NCBI GenBank assembly: GCA_048262655.1
Contig: JBLXEY010000009.1
Coordinates: forward strand, 79,715-143,714
DNA length: 64,000 nucleotides
Origin: JABMNT01 sp048262655
Lineage (GTDB): Bacteria; Pseudomonadota; Alphaproteobacteria; Rhodospirillales; Casp-alpha2
Direction of reading: 5' to 3'
The translations under genes were made by a program, and so were the position numbers. The notes beneath the pieces were generated by a model that was not told the origin of the DNA, made no database searches, and worked only from the letters and a program-made list of their open reading frames with translations. Positions 18,564-26,964 of the stretch are shown here, in pieces; the first letter of the stretch is position 1, and every line of letters starts with the position of its first letter.

Positions 18564-19844
18564 ATGACCGACGCTGCTGAAGTCATCGATTTATATCCCG
18601 ATCTGGAAAAGAAAGACCTTTACGAACTTGGCGAAATTCCGCCACTTGGGCACGTCCCAAAAAAGATGTACGCCTGGGCCATCCGCCGTGAACGCCATGG
18701 TGAACCCGACACCGCAATGCAATGCGAAGTCGTCGACGTTCCCAAGCTCGACAGCCATGAAGTGCTGGTCATGGTGATGGCCGCCGGGGTTAATTACAAC
18801 GGTGTTTGGGCCGCGCTCGGCCAACCAATCTCCGTCTTTGATGTCCACAAAGAACCCTACCATATCGCCGGGTCTGATGCCTCCGGCATCGTCTGGGCCG
18901 TGGGCTCAAAAGTAACCCGCGTTAAAGTTGGTGATGAAGTTGTTGTCCATTGCAATCAGGACGACGGGGACGATGAAGAATGCAACGGAGGCGACCCGAT
19001 GTTTTCAACATCTCAGCGTATCTGGGGTTATGAGACACCGGATGGCTCCTTTGCCCAATTCACCCGCGTTCAGGCTCAACAATGCATGCCACGCCCCAAA
19101 CATCTGACATGGGAAGAGAGTGCCTGTTACATTTTAACCATGGCAACGGCTTATCGAATGCTATTCGGCCATCGCCCACACATTCTTCGGCCCGGCCATA
19201 ACGTTTTGGTTTGGGGCGCATCGGGCGGGCTGGGATCGATGGCGATTCAGCTTATTGCGACGGCGGGTGCCAATGCCATTGGTATCATTTCTGATGAAAG
19301 TAAACGTGACTTTGTTATGGGACTGGGCGCCAAAGCCGTGCTTAATCGCAATGACTTTGATTGCTGGGGCCAATTGCCAGAAGTGAATGGCGAGGGCTTC
19401 AATGACTACATGAAAGAAACCCGCAAGTTTGGTAAAGCCATCTGGGAAATTACCGGCAAAGGCAACGACGTCGATTTTGTCTTCGAGCACCCGGGCGAAG
19501 CAACGTTTCCAGTCAGTTGTAACATCGTAAAGCGCGGCGGCATGGTCGTCTTTTGTGCAGGGACGACAGGGTTCAACCTCACAATGGATGCCCGGTTTGT
19601 GTGGATGCGGCAAAAACGCATTCAAGGCAGCCATTTTGCAAACCTGAAACAATCCTCACAAGCCAATCAACTGGTCATCGAGCGCCGCATTGATCCGTGT
19701 ATGTCAGAAGTGTTCTCCTGGGAGGACATCCCTCAATCTCACATGAAAATGATGGCAAACCAACACAAACCCGGCAACATGGCGGTGCTGGTACAGGCCA
19801 AATACCCGGGCCGACGCACGATAGAAGATTGTATGGAGGAATAA
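18564..19844 (+). CDS. ccr: Crotonyl-CoA carboxylase/reductase
   Basis: Key enzyme of the ethylmalonyl-CoA pathway: NADPH-dependent reductive carboxylation of crotonyl-CoA to (2S)-ethylmalonyl-CoA. The 426-residue protein belongs to the zinc-free MDR family. Visible are the long N-terminal extension (KDLYELGEIPPLGHVPKKMYAWAI), the Asn of AAGVNYNGVWAA, the acidic insert HCNQDDGDDEECNGGDPM and the NADPH loop WGASGGLGSMA. FEHPGEATFPVS and GSHFANLKQS are typical of Ccr. It diverges from ecm, and mcd follows in the same direction. Confidence 0.97.
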   Translation: MTDAAEVIDLYPDLEKKDLYELGEIPPLGHVPKKMYAWAIRRERHGEPDTAMQCEVVDVPKLDSHEVLVMVMAAGVNYNGVWAALGQPISVFDVHKEPYHIAGSDASGIVWAVGSKVTRVKVGDEVVVHCNQDDGDDEECNGGDPMFSTSQRIWGYETPDGSFAQFTRVQAQQCMPRPKHLTWEESACYILTMATAYRMLFGHRPHILRPGHNVLVWGASGGLGSMAIQLIATAGANAIGIISDESKRDFVMGLGAKAVLNRNDFDCWGQLPEVNGEGFNDYMKETRKFGKAIWEITGKGNDVDFVFEHPGEATFPVSCNIVKRGGMVVFCAGTTGFNLTMDARFVWMRQKRIQGSHFANLKQSSQANQLVIERRIDPCMSEVFSWEDIPQSHMKMMANQHKPGNMAVLVQAKYPGRRTIEDCMEE

Positions 19845-19954
19845 TCCCCATCTCTGGTTCGGCAAACCCATTGAAAGAGTGCGGTCACTAACTCTACAGT
19901 GCCCATAGCTAACTCAGTGGAATTCGGCCGAACCAGACGGATTGGAGACCTCCT

Positions 19955-20191
19955 ATGGCAAGAAAAACCAGAGAAGATTTTGAGCGCGAACGTCAAGCAC
20001 GGGCGCGTTCTGACTTGGTAAAAGCTGGCATTGCCACACGCGGACGTCATGCAGAGGCAGCAGCAGAGGCGGAAATCGAACGCCTCCGGGCTTTATCGAA
20101 CGCCCCCACAGAAGAGGCTCCCTCGCCGGCACCATTTCGGTTTTCTGGAACGTTCGTGATATTGGTCGGGATCTGCATAATTGGTTTTTAG
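19955..20191 (+). CDS. Small tail-anchored protein of unknown function
   Basis: A 78-residue protein: a highly charged helical N-terminal half (KTREDFERERQARARSD), a Pro/Ala linker and one hydrophobic segment (VILVGICIIGF) ending exactly at the C-terminus. This suggests a tail-anchored membrane protein. Shine-Dalgarno GGAGA sits upstream of the ATG. It lies between ccr and mcd on the same strand and could be transcribed with them, but a role in the pathway is unproven. I recognise no family. Confidence 0.55.
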   Translation: MARKTREDFERERQARARSDLVKAGIATRGRHAEAAAEAEIERLRALSNAPTEEAPSPAPFRFSGTFVILVGICIIGF

Positions 20192-20279
20192 CTTATCTTT
20201 TCCACGCCCTGACTGGAATTAGCGGTTGACGATTATTCGAATGATCAAATTTTACGACAAGAAATGAAGTTTTATAAAT

Positions 20280-21935
20280 ATGAACACATACATAGTTGAC
20301 GATCTAATTCCTACCTGTGAAAGAGCACGGCACGCAGCAGAAGACCTATTGGCAAATGCCCGCCATGCGGTTTCTGATCTGGTCATCAAGGACGGCCGGC
20401 CCGACGCCGCTTTACTGGAAACGCATCAGTTTGCCGCCCACGGTTTTTCATGGATGACGACGTACGTCGAAGGACTTCGCCAGATGCTCGGCTGGGCGCA
20501 AAGGCTCGATGATGCAGGTGAGTTTGGTGACCTTGAGCAACTTTTATTGCAAGCGGCCTTTGGGGAATACCTCAAACAATTGGCTGGCGGCATTCCCATT
20601 AGTCAGGTCGAAATCGTCCGTCCCGGAGATATGGGCGTATCGGACACCGCTTTGCATGCGTTTTACACACCGGAAACAAATCTTCTCATGCGGGACGGTA
20701 ACACAGATGCCGTTCGTATGCGCATCGCAGCGCTTATCGAAGATGGCAATTATGGTAAACTGGGCCTTGGTGATGAAACGCTCGATATGGTGCGCGATCA
20801 ATTCTACCGCTTCACTGAAGATCAGGTAACACCCTTCGCTCACGAGTGGCACTTGAAAGATGAATTGATTCCAGATGGGGTCGTCGATCAGATGTGTGAG
20901 ATGGGGGTCTTTGGTCTGACGGTGCCTGAAGAAGATGGTGGCCTCGGTATGGGCAAGTTGGCCATGTGTGTGGTCACCGAAGAACTGTCACGCGGCTACA
21001 TTGGCGTCGGATCGCTTGGCACACGCTCGGAGATTGCTGCGGAACTTATCCGACTGGGCGGTACAGATGACCAAAAGAAAAAATATCTGCCGAAAATTGC
21101 ATCTGGGGACATATTGCCAACTGCCGTTTTCACCGAACCCAATACCGGCTCCGATCTGGCCAGTCTAAAAACCCGTGCCGTGTTAACCGGTGATCGTTAT
21201 ATCGTAACCGGCAACAAAACATGGATCACCCATGCCTCCCGCACCGATATGATGACGTTGCTCGCGCGAACAGATGCGGACGAGCCGGGCTACAAAGGAC
21301 TTTCCATGCTGCTGGTCGAAAAGCCAAGGGGCACGACAGACAACCCGTTCCCCAAAGACGGCATGACGGGGGGCGAAATTGATGTGCTCGGCTATAGGGG
21401 CATGAAAGAATATGAGCTGGGTTTTGATGGTATGGACGTGCCAGCCGAGCAATTATTAGGCGGTAGCGAAGGCCAGGGGTTCAAACAATTGATGGCAACG
21501 TTCGAGAGTGCGCGCATCCAGACCGCAGCGCGCGCCGTTGGTGTCGCGCAAAATGCCATGGAACTCGGCCTCAAATATGCGACCGAACGCCAACAGTTTG
21601 GCAAACCGATTTACGCGTTTCCGCGTGTCGCCGGAAAAATCGCCTGGATGGCGGTGGAAACTATGATAGCCCGACAGCTTACTTACTTCGCTGCACGCGA
21701 GAAGGATTCGGATCGACGATGCGATATTGAAGCCGGCATGGCAAAACTACTGGCCGCACGGGTCGCCTGGTCGAACGCCGATAATGCGCTCCAGATCCAC
21801 GGTGGCAATGGCTACGCGCTCGAGTATCCGATCAGCCGGGTTCTCTGCGATGCCCGCATCTTGAACATATTTGAGGGCGCCGCCGAAATTCAGGCACACG
21901 TCATGGCCCGAGGGCTATTGAGTGGACGAAATTAA
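20280..21935 (+). CDS. mcd: (2S)-Methylsuccinyl-CoA dehydrogenase
   Basis: FAD-dependent acyl-CoA dehydrogenase oxidising methylsuccinyl-CoA to mesaconyl-CoA in the ethylmalonyl-CoA pathway, passing electrons to ETF. The 551-residue length, with an N-terminal helical extension of about 150 residues before the dehydrogenase core, is diagnostic of Mcd. The core shows PTAVFTEPNTGSDLASL, TGNKTWITHA and the C-terminal QIHGGNGYALEYPISR; the catalytic Glu is likely in IFEGAAEIQ. The neighbours ccr and ecm support the assignment strongly. The ATG at 20280 has only a weak Shine-Dalgarno. Confidence 0.95.
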   Translation: MNTYIVDDLIPTCERARHAAEDLLANARHAVSDLVIKDGRPDAALLETHQFAAHGFSWMTTYVEGLRQMLGWAQRLDDAGEFGDLEQLLLQAAFGEYLKQLAGGIPISQVEIVRPGDMGVSDTALHAFYTPETNLLMRDGNTDAVRMRIAALIEDGNYGKLGLGDETLDMVRDQFYRFTEDQVTPFAHEWHLKDELIPDGVVDQMCEMGVFGLTVPEEDGGLGMGKLAMCVVTEELSRGYIGVGSLGTRSEIAAELIRLGGTDDQKKKYLPKIASGDILPTAVFTEPNTGSDLASLKTRAVLTGDRYIVTGNKTWITHASRTDMMTLLARTDADEPGYKGLSMLLVEKPRGTTDNPFPKDGMTGGEIDVLGYRGMKEYELGFDGMDVPAEQLLGGSEGQGFKQLMATFESARIQTAARAVGVAQNAMELGLKYATERQQFGKPIYAFPRVAGKIAWMAVETMIARQLTYFAAREKDSDRRCDIEAGMAKLLAARVAWSNADNALQIHGGNGYALEYPISRVLCDARILNIFEGAAEIQAHVMARGLLSGRN

Positions 21936-21971
21936 GATCGCGGCCTAAGAGCCCGCGTGTGGTCATTAACC

Positions 21972-22289
21972 TCAGTTGGGAAACAGGTTCATTATTGAGG
22001 CATCGATTTGGTTTTTAGAAACCAGCGTCTGACACAGCGATTTGAACAAGAGCCAGTCTTCTTCCGTGGTTCTGTAATCCCGCTCCCGAGAATTGAGCAA
22101 CGTATAGAGCGTTTTGCCACGAACAACGAACTCCTCAAGCTGTTCCTTACTGACCCCTTCGACAGGCGGCCTCAGGTCTTTCGCACGCAACTCAGCATCA
22201 ATAACAGCATCAAGGGTTGTGGTTTTTAAGGTTTCAAAATCCAATCCTGACTGACTTTGCAACCAGATTTCAAAATTATAATCTGACAT
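21972..22289 (-). CDS. Conserved small acidic protein, function unknown
   Basis: A 105-residue, mainly helical soluble protein (MSDYNFEIWLQSQSGLDFE at the start) without signal peptide, membrane segment or recognisable motif. It converges with mcd. The gap upstream contains its promoter and no other gene. Codon usage looks like that of its neighbours, so it is probably a real chromosomal gene. I do not recognise the family. Confidence 0.55.
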   Translation of the reverse strand: MSDYNFEIWLQSQSGLDFETLKTTTLDAVIDAELRAKDLRPPVEGVSKEQLEEFVVRGKTLYTLLNSRERDYRTTEEDWLLFKSLCQTLVSKNQIDASIMNLFPN

Positions 22290-22612
22290 TGATTATATCC
22301 TCACTCCTACAAAAAACATCCTTCAGTTTTCACCAAGACCGCACCGCCGGGTCAAGAAAGCCAATCTAATGGTCTTCACTCAAAACAGGAAATTATGTCT
22401 ATAATACCTTGTGTCAAGGGCAGGAAACACAGGGTTTCGAGGCGACACGAGAATTAAATCAGGACTAATTTTTTTAACGGACAAATCAATCCAGTTACGC
22501 CGTCATAATGGAAGAAGGCTGTAGAGTGCATAGAGTTTGGCAAACCGCAAAGTAAGGCCCGCCACTCTAACCCTCCCTCACATGGAGGGAGGGAACAGAG
22601 AGAACCTCTGGG
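22290..22612. other. Non-coding gap with a GC-rich hairpin
   Basis: No gene is seen in this 323-base gap. At 22571-22593 there is a perfect 9-bp inverted repeat (CCCTCCCTC and its complement, 5-base loop) just past the end of the leftward SDR gene. It has no clear T run on either strand, so it may be an RNA 3'-end stabiliser or an imperfect terminator. Confidence 0.5.
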
Positions 22613-23383
22613 TTAGCCGCGACCAACGAACGGCATGTTGGTTGCCATGATCGTCATGTTCAGGATGTTGGTCTCGAGCGGCAGGTCAGCCATGTGAACA
22701 ATCGCGTTACCAACGTGGTCAACGTCCATGACTGGCTCAGGTTTGATCGTCAAATCAGCTTGCGGAACGCCGTCGACCATGCGCGCCGCCATCGGGGTGA
22801 AGGCGTTACCAATATCGACCTGGCTGCATGCAATATTAAACCGCCGACCATCAAGCGCGATGGTTTTTGTCAGACCCGTGACGCCATGTTTGGTTGCTGT
22901 ATAAGGCGCTGAGCCCGGACGCGGAGTGTGGGCTGAGATTGACCCGTTATTAATGATACGTCCCCCTTGTGGTGACTGATCTTTCATCATGTTAAAGGCG
23001 GCATGAGCAGTCAGGAAAACGCCGGACAAATTGACATCAACAACAGATTTCCATTGCTCGAACGTCAAATCACCAAAAGTTGTTGACGGAACATTGACGC
23101 CCGCATTGTTGAAGACCACGTCAAGACGGCCATAGGTCTCTTTGACTTTGGCAAACAGGGCGGCCACGGAATCGGGGTCACCCACATCTGCAGGAACCGC
23201 CAGCGAACGACCCGCAGCGTCCGGTGTTTCGGCAATCGCCAGAGACAGGGTTTCGTCCAGAGGCTCGGGGCGTCGACCGGTAATAACGACCGTATATCCC
23301 GCTTTCAGCAATGCCGTTGCCGCAGAGCGACCGACACCTGAACCACCGCCTGTTACTAATGCTATTTTTTCCTGTGAACTCAC
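22613..23383 (-). CDS. Short-chain dehydrogenase/reductase
   Basis: Classical SDR of 256 residues. The NAD(P)-binding motif TGGGSGVGR lies near the N-terminus, followed by NNAGVN, the catalytic Ser in NGSISAHTPR and the YTATKHG Tyr-Lys pair. The substrate is unknown. The preferred start is a GTG at 23383 preceded by GAGGGAG with good spacing; a longer ATG frame begins at 23410 and would overlap that ribosome-binding site. It diverges from the LysE gene at 23506 and is followed by the GC-rich hairpin. Confidence 0.9.
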   Translation of the reverse strand: MSSQEKIALVTGGGSGVGRSAATALLKAGYTVVITGRRPEPLDETLSLAIAETPDAAGRSLAVPADVGDPDSVAALFAKVKETYGRLDVVFNNAGVNVPSTTFGDLTFEQWKSVVDVNLSGVFLTAHAAFNMMKDQSPQGGRIINNGSISAHTPRPGSAPYTATKHGVTGLTKTIALDGRRFNIACSQVDIGNAFTPMAARMVDGVPQADLTIKPEPVMDVDHVGNAIVHMADLPLETNILNMTIMATNMPFVGRG

Positions 23384-23505
23384 GACGTTCTCCCTCGTTG
23401 ACTGAAACATTTATTCATGAATAGATAGGTGTTTAGACAAGGGGTGAAGCCAAAAGGCAACCCCCAGACCCGAAATTTTACAGCCCCGTTTCCGGGAACA
23501 TCCCA

Positions 23506-24132
23506 ATGTATGTTATTACGTTAGATCTCTATTTTGCTTTTATCCTGGCAACCGTGGTTTTGATCCTGATGCCTGGCCCCATCGTCACCTTAACGGTCGC
23601 GAACAGCTTGACCTACGGCACCCGGCATGGACTTAGAACAGTTCTGGGAACGAGCGTCGCAACCAGTTGTATGCTATTGGTCGGCGGGTTCGGGATGGCA
23701 TCCGCTTTTGCTCTCTTGGCGGAAGGTTTCGAATATCTACGCTGGGCCGGGGCGGCTTATTTAGTCTGGCTTGGCATTCAAAGCTGGCGGGCACAGGCCG
23801 TTAAGCTAGACGAAGCGGACGCAACAACGGGCCCGAAAAAATCCTTGTTCTGGCAGGGTTTTATCGTCTCCATAACCAACCCAAAAACCATCTTTTTTTA
23901 CGCGGCTTTTTTTCCTCAATTCATTGACCCCACCGCCGCAACCGGACCCCAACTCGCCATACTGAGCGTTACGTTTCTTGTCATCGCCACGTCTCTCGAT
24001 TGCGGCTATGCCTTTCTCAGCGGTAAGTTACGGCACATGTTATCAAGCGAACGGCAAGGCCGGTTGCGCAACCGTATTTCAGGCGGCTTCCTGATTGGTA
24101 CGGGTCTGGCCCTCGCATTTGCAAGAAAGTAG
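23506..24132 (+). CDS. LysE/RhtB-family amino-acid exporter
   Basis: A 208-residue inner-membrane exporter with about six hydrophobic helices. The family signature is visible in the first helix pair (LMPGPIVTLTVANSLTYGTRHGLRT) and in the central NPKTIFFYAAFFPQFIDP. Members export amino acids such as lysine, threonine or homoserine lactone; the substrate cannot be read from sequence. It diverges from the SDR gene and is probably monocistronic. Confidence 0.9.
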   Translation: MYVITLDLYFAFILATVVLILMPGPIVTLTVANSLTYGTRHGLRTVLGTSVATSCMLLVGGFGMASAFALLAEGFEYLRWAGAAYLVWLGIQSWRAQAVKLDEADATTGPKKSLFWQGFIVSITNPKTIFFYAAFFPQFIDPTAATGPQLAILSVTFLVIATSLDCGYAFLSGKLRHMLSSERQGRLRNRISGGFLIGTGLALAFARK

Positions 24133-24280
24133 AAGACAAACAGATGGCGGCAAGTTCGACCCAAACCCTGTCAAACGTCAGCCTTAGGTTTGGAATGAAT
24201 TTAGAAAATGAAACCTGGATGGATATTACATCATCAGCGCCAGCCACACTCCCAATTCAGAAGGCTGACATCTGTGATCT

Positions 24281-24994
24281 TTAAAACGCCGGCTCACCCT
24301 TTTCGATCCAGTCCAGATATTCAGCCTGCGTCGCTTCATTCGGCGGATATGTCCCTCGCGATGGCGTGCCGCCCGCAACTTTCATCTTGGCGAAACGCTC
24401 GAACCGTTCCTGCTCCAAACCGTCTTTTGCCACGGCAGCCGCGATTTGAGCGGGAATAACAGCAACCCCATCACCATCACCGACGATAATATCACCCGGA
24501 ACGACCGCGATACCACCGCACCCGATGGTACATTGCACATCAGCAGGTGAATGCGCCGATACGCTGGCAGGCGCCGCCGCACCCGGACCATACATCGCAA
24601 AGCCGGACGCCTGACATTCTTCAAGATCGCGAATACCGCCATCTGAAACAATCCCCGCAACGCCCCGCACCTTTAAGCGCTCAATCAAAATATCCCCAAC
24701 CACACCAATTTCGGAAATTCCGCGCGCGTCAATCACTAGAACGGAATCTGCCGGCGCTTCTTCAATCGCACGGCGCTGGGCATGGTCCGGGTCTGACAGT
24801 CGTTCGAAGGAATTGAGATCTTCACGGCCTGGAACAAATCGAAGCGTATAAGCCTCTCCCACTATTTTTTGGTAAGGCGCGTTAAGCGGCCGAACACCGT
24901 TCATACAAGAAAGGTGATATCCCTTTTTGTGGAGTTGCGTGTTGATGGTGGCAACGCTGATTTTTAAAAGCGCGTCACGAATAGATTGGTCCAT
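24281..24994 (-). CDS. RraA-like / HMG aldolase family protein
   Basis: A 237-residue member of the RraA / 4-hydroxy-4-methyl-2-oxoglutarate aldolase fold. The phosphate/pyruvate-binding segment GDILIERLKVRGVAGIVSDGGIRD includes the G-x-x-x-R-D motif of metal-dependent HMG aldolases, which favours an aldolase or oxaloacetate decarboxylase over the RNase E inhibitor. The start ATG at 24994 has GGAG upstream; the frame is open to 25066 but that would overlap the preceding gene. The gene follows the LLM flavoprotein by 20 bases, so the two likely form an operon acting on one substrate. Confidence 0.82.
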   Translation of the reverse strand: MDQSIRDALLKISVATINTQLHKKGYHLSCMNGVRPLNAPYQKIVGEAYTLRFVPGREDLNSFERLSDPDHAQRRAIEEAPADSVLVIDARGISEIGVVGDILIERLKVRGVAGIVSDGGIRDLEECQASGFAMYGPGAAAPASVSAHSPADVQCTIGCGGIAVVPGDIIVGDGDGVAVIPAQIAAAVAKDGLEQERFERFAKMKVAGGTPSRGTYPPNEATQAEYLDWIEKGEPAF

Positions 24995-25014
24995 TAAGGT
25001 GTCTCCGTAAGATT

Positions 25015-26106
25015 TTAAGAGTTCATATACTGCGATAACTTTGGCGCGACGTTCTCGGCAAGACACGTCATCGAGTTAAACCAAAGGGACGGGTCTCTGG
25101 AAATGTCGTGGCCCGTCACCATCAGATTTCCAAATTTTCCAACTTGATCGGTAAAGGAGATCAACTGATCGAGAACATCTTTTTCGGTTCCCAGAATAAT
25201 CAGCTCCTTTGCGATCGCCATCGCTTCCTGGCGTTCCTGAGCTTCATCAATAGGCTGGATCAACCGTCCTTCGGCCAATTTTTGATGCACGTTGAGATAA
25301 AAATAGTAATCCGAGAACACACCGTTCGGATCATTAATAATGTCATCGGCCTGAGCTTTGGTTTCGGTTATAAGAACACTTCGACCGACCCGCCAGATAT
25401 CTGGATCTGTCGGTTGCCCGGCGGGTTCCGCTTCTTCCAGATACGTTGGCCAATGGGTCGCGACATCAGCCGCCGGAATAAAGTTGCCCGACAACGGTAT
25501 CCAACCTCGGCTGCCGGCAAGCCGCGCCAGACCTGATCTTGGGCCCCGCAGGGAGACGGCAATTTCCGGATGGGGTGTCTGATAAGGGCGGATCATCTGC
25601 CCGACGCCAATCTCGGGTATGATATGATCTTCAAGGGCAAAAGGTCGCCCGGGACCATCGTGACGCAGTGGTGTGTCCTCTTGCCAAAGGCGCAGGATCG
25701 CATCAATTGATTCGACCATGACTTTACCCCGATTGGCGTGGTCCATCTGCCCAAAGATTTCCCAGTCGCTCGACAGCCCACCAGAACCAATGCCAAAGAT
25801 AACGCGCCCCTTTGACAACTGGTCCAAAAGAGCAACGTGCGCTGCAACAACTGCCGGATGCTGATTTGGCAGACAAAGCACCCCGCTGCCCAGCTTGATA
25901 TTCGGTGCGGCATCAAGGACTGAGGCATTAAAAATCAATGGGGACGGTATGGGCTCGCCCGTTGAGGTAAAATGCTCCCCCATCCAGGCTTCCGTGAACC
26001 CAAGCCTATCGGCCAAGATCACCAGTTCGCGATCCTCCGAAAGAGCATCCGCCAGATTACGACTTGGCATATGGACAGGCATGGAAAACAATCCAAGTTT
26101 CAACAT
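25015..26106 (-). CDS. LLM-class flavin-dependent oxidoreductase
   Basis: A luciferase-like monooxygenase of 363 residues (TIM barrel, FMN or F420-type binding). The N-terminus LKLGLFSMPVHMP, LGFTEAWMGEHF and the KLGSGVLCLPNQHPAVVA strand are characteristic of this superfamily. It probably oxidises an organic substrate with reduced flavin from a separate reductase; the substrate is unknown. It is the first gene of a leftward pair with the RraA-like gene and diverges from the GFA gene at 26198. Confidence 0.9.
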   Translation of the reverse strand: MLKLGLFSMPVHMPSRNLADALSEDRELVILADRLGFTEAWMGEHFTSTGEPIPSPLIFNASVLDAAPNIKLGSGVLCLPNQHPAVVAAHVALLDQLSKGRVIFGIGSGGLSSDWEIFGQMDHANRGKVMVESIDAILRLWQEDTPLRHDGPGRPFALEDHIIPEIGVGQMIRPYQTPHPEIAVSLRGPRSGLARLAGSRGWIPLSGNFIPAADVATHWPTYLEEAEPAGQPTDPDIWRVGRSVLITETKAQADDIINDPNGVFSDYYFYLNVHQKLAEGRLIQPIDEAQERQEAMAIAKELIILGTEKDVLDQLISFTDQVGKFGNLMVTGHDISRDPSLWFNSMTCLAENVAPKLSQYMNS

Positions 26107-26197
26107 TTAGAGCTCCCGATAAATGATAACGAATTGGATGACATTGGGACGATAACACCTTATTTCATGAGGATGCAAAATTCTTGAGGAGGAGTTA

Positions 26198-26611
26198 ATG
26201 TCAAATCAACACAGCGGTGGGTGCCAGTGTGGCGCTGTTACTTATGAGGTTGCAACGGACCCAATGTGGGTGGGCCATTGTCAGTGCACGAACTGTCAAA
26301 AATTCACAGGCGCAGGTCACGCCACAAATATGGTTGTTCCCAAAGAAGCCCTGAATGTCACAGGACGCCTTCAGACTTACAAATATGATGCTGAAAGCGG
26401 CAATCACATGGAGCGCCATTTTTGTCCGACCTGCGGTTCACCGATCTATGGAACAAGCAGCGGCGCAGAGGCGATTGTTGTGGTCCGGGTCGGAACTTTA
26501 GATGCCCCGGATGCAGTCACACCGCAGGCTGTTATTTTCACGGAACGTGGGTGCAGTTGGGACACCATCGACCCGGAACTGCAATCGTTTCCGGGGATGA
26601 TTAAACGCTAA
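26198..26611 (+). CDS. GFA/CENP-V family zinc protein
   Basis: A 137-residue protein of the glutathione-dependent formaldehyde-activating (GFA) family. Zinc-binding cysteines are visible as GGCQCGAV, CQCTNCQKFTG and CPTCGSPIYG, the three clusters expected. Members bind S-hydroxymethyl glutathione or have unknown roles. A strong GAGGAGGAG ribosome-binding site precedes the ATG. No partner genes for formaldehyde oxidation are adjacent, so the function is open. Confidence 0.9.
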   Translation: MSNQHSGGCQCGAVTYEVATDPMWVGHCQCTNCQKFTGAGHATNMVVPKEALNVTGRLQTYKYDAESGNHMERHFCPTCGSPIYGTSSGAEAIVVVRVGTLDAPDAVTPQAVIFTERGCSWDTIDPELQSFPGMIKR

Positions 26612-26637
26612 GCCTTGTTTGGCAGGGACCTCGGCAC

Positions 26638-26666
26638 TTGACGATCAGAAATTTGTCGACTAGATT
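26638..26666 (+). promoter_or_regulatory. Sigma70-type promoter of the leu leader/leuA
   Basis: TTGACG (26638-26643), a 17-base spacer and TAGATT (26661-26666). The expected transcription start, six or seven bases downstream, falls at about 26672-26673, i.e. on the first ATG of the leader peptide. Confidence 0.6.
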
Positions 26667-26672
26667 TTTTCA

Positions 26673-26726
26673 ATGATGATTACAAAACAGAAGCTCGACC
26701 TCCTACTTATTGACCCGGTGTCCTGA
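26673..26726 (+). CDS. leuL: Leucine-rich leader peptide of leuA (attenuation)
   Basis: A 17-residue reading frame, MMITKQKLDLLLIDPVS, ending in TGA at 26724-26726. Four of five consecutive codons are leucine (CTC, then CTC CTA CTT), the classic control segment of a leucine attenuator. It lies about 240 bases upstream of leuA, downstream of a good promoter. There is no Shine-Dalgarno, and the predicted transcription start coincides with the ATG, so it may be translated as a leaderless mRNA, as is known for trpL in Sinorhizobium. Too short for ordinary gene finders. Confidence 0.75.
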   Translation: MMITKQKLDLLLIDPVS

Positions 26727-26854
26727 GAGACGCCGGGACGGCCCGCGCATATCTGTTTTCTAAAATTCGAGTAGTCATTATGGTTTTTCAAACAATTCAG
26801 TCGAAGTATGAGTTCTTATCTGTTGCAGGGCTTCTCCTTGGCCTCCGACTTACG

Positions 26855-26915
26855 TACGGCTGCTGGACATAAGCGTCCGACCGGCAGCCGTATCCGCGTC
26901 GCAATCTTTTTAATT
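26855..26915 (+). promoter_or_regulatory. Attenuator stem-loop upstream of leuA
   Basis: A 9-bp stem (26855-26863 with 26884-26892) with an inner GGAC/GTCC pair. A T run (26907-26911) follows about 14 bases later, which is far for a canonical terminator, so the exact terminating structure may involve other bases. It lies between the leader peptide and leuA. Confidence 0.5.
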
Positions 26916-26964
26916 TATCGTTTCATATGACCGCGTGTTACAGGCACGCCCGAGGAGAATACAA

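Noticed and set aside
22385..22420. TTGACA with a nearby CATAAT on the minus strand as a promoter for the gene ending at 21972
   Set aside because: Spacing is about 14 bases, too short for a normal sigma70 promoter.
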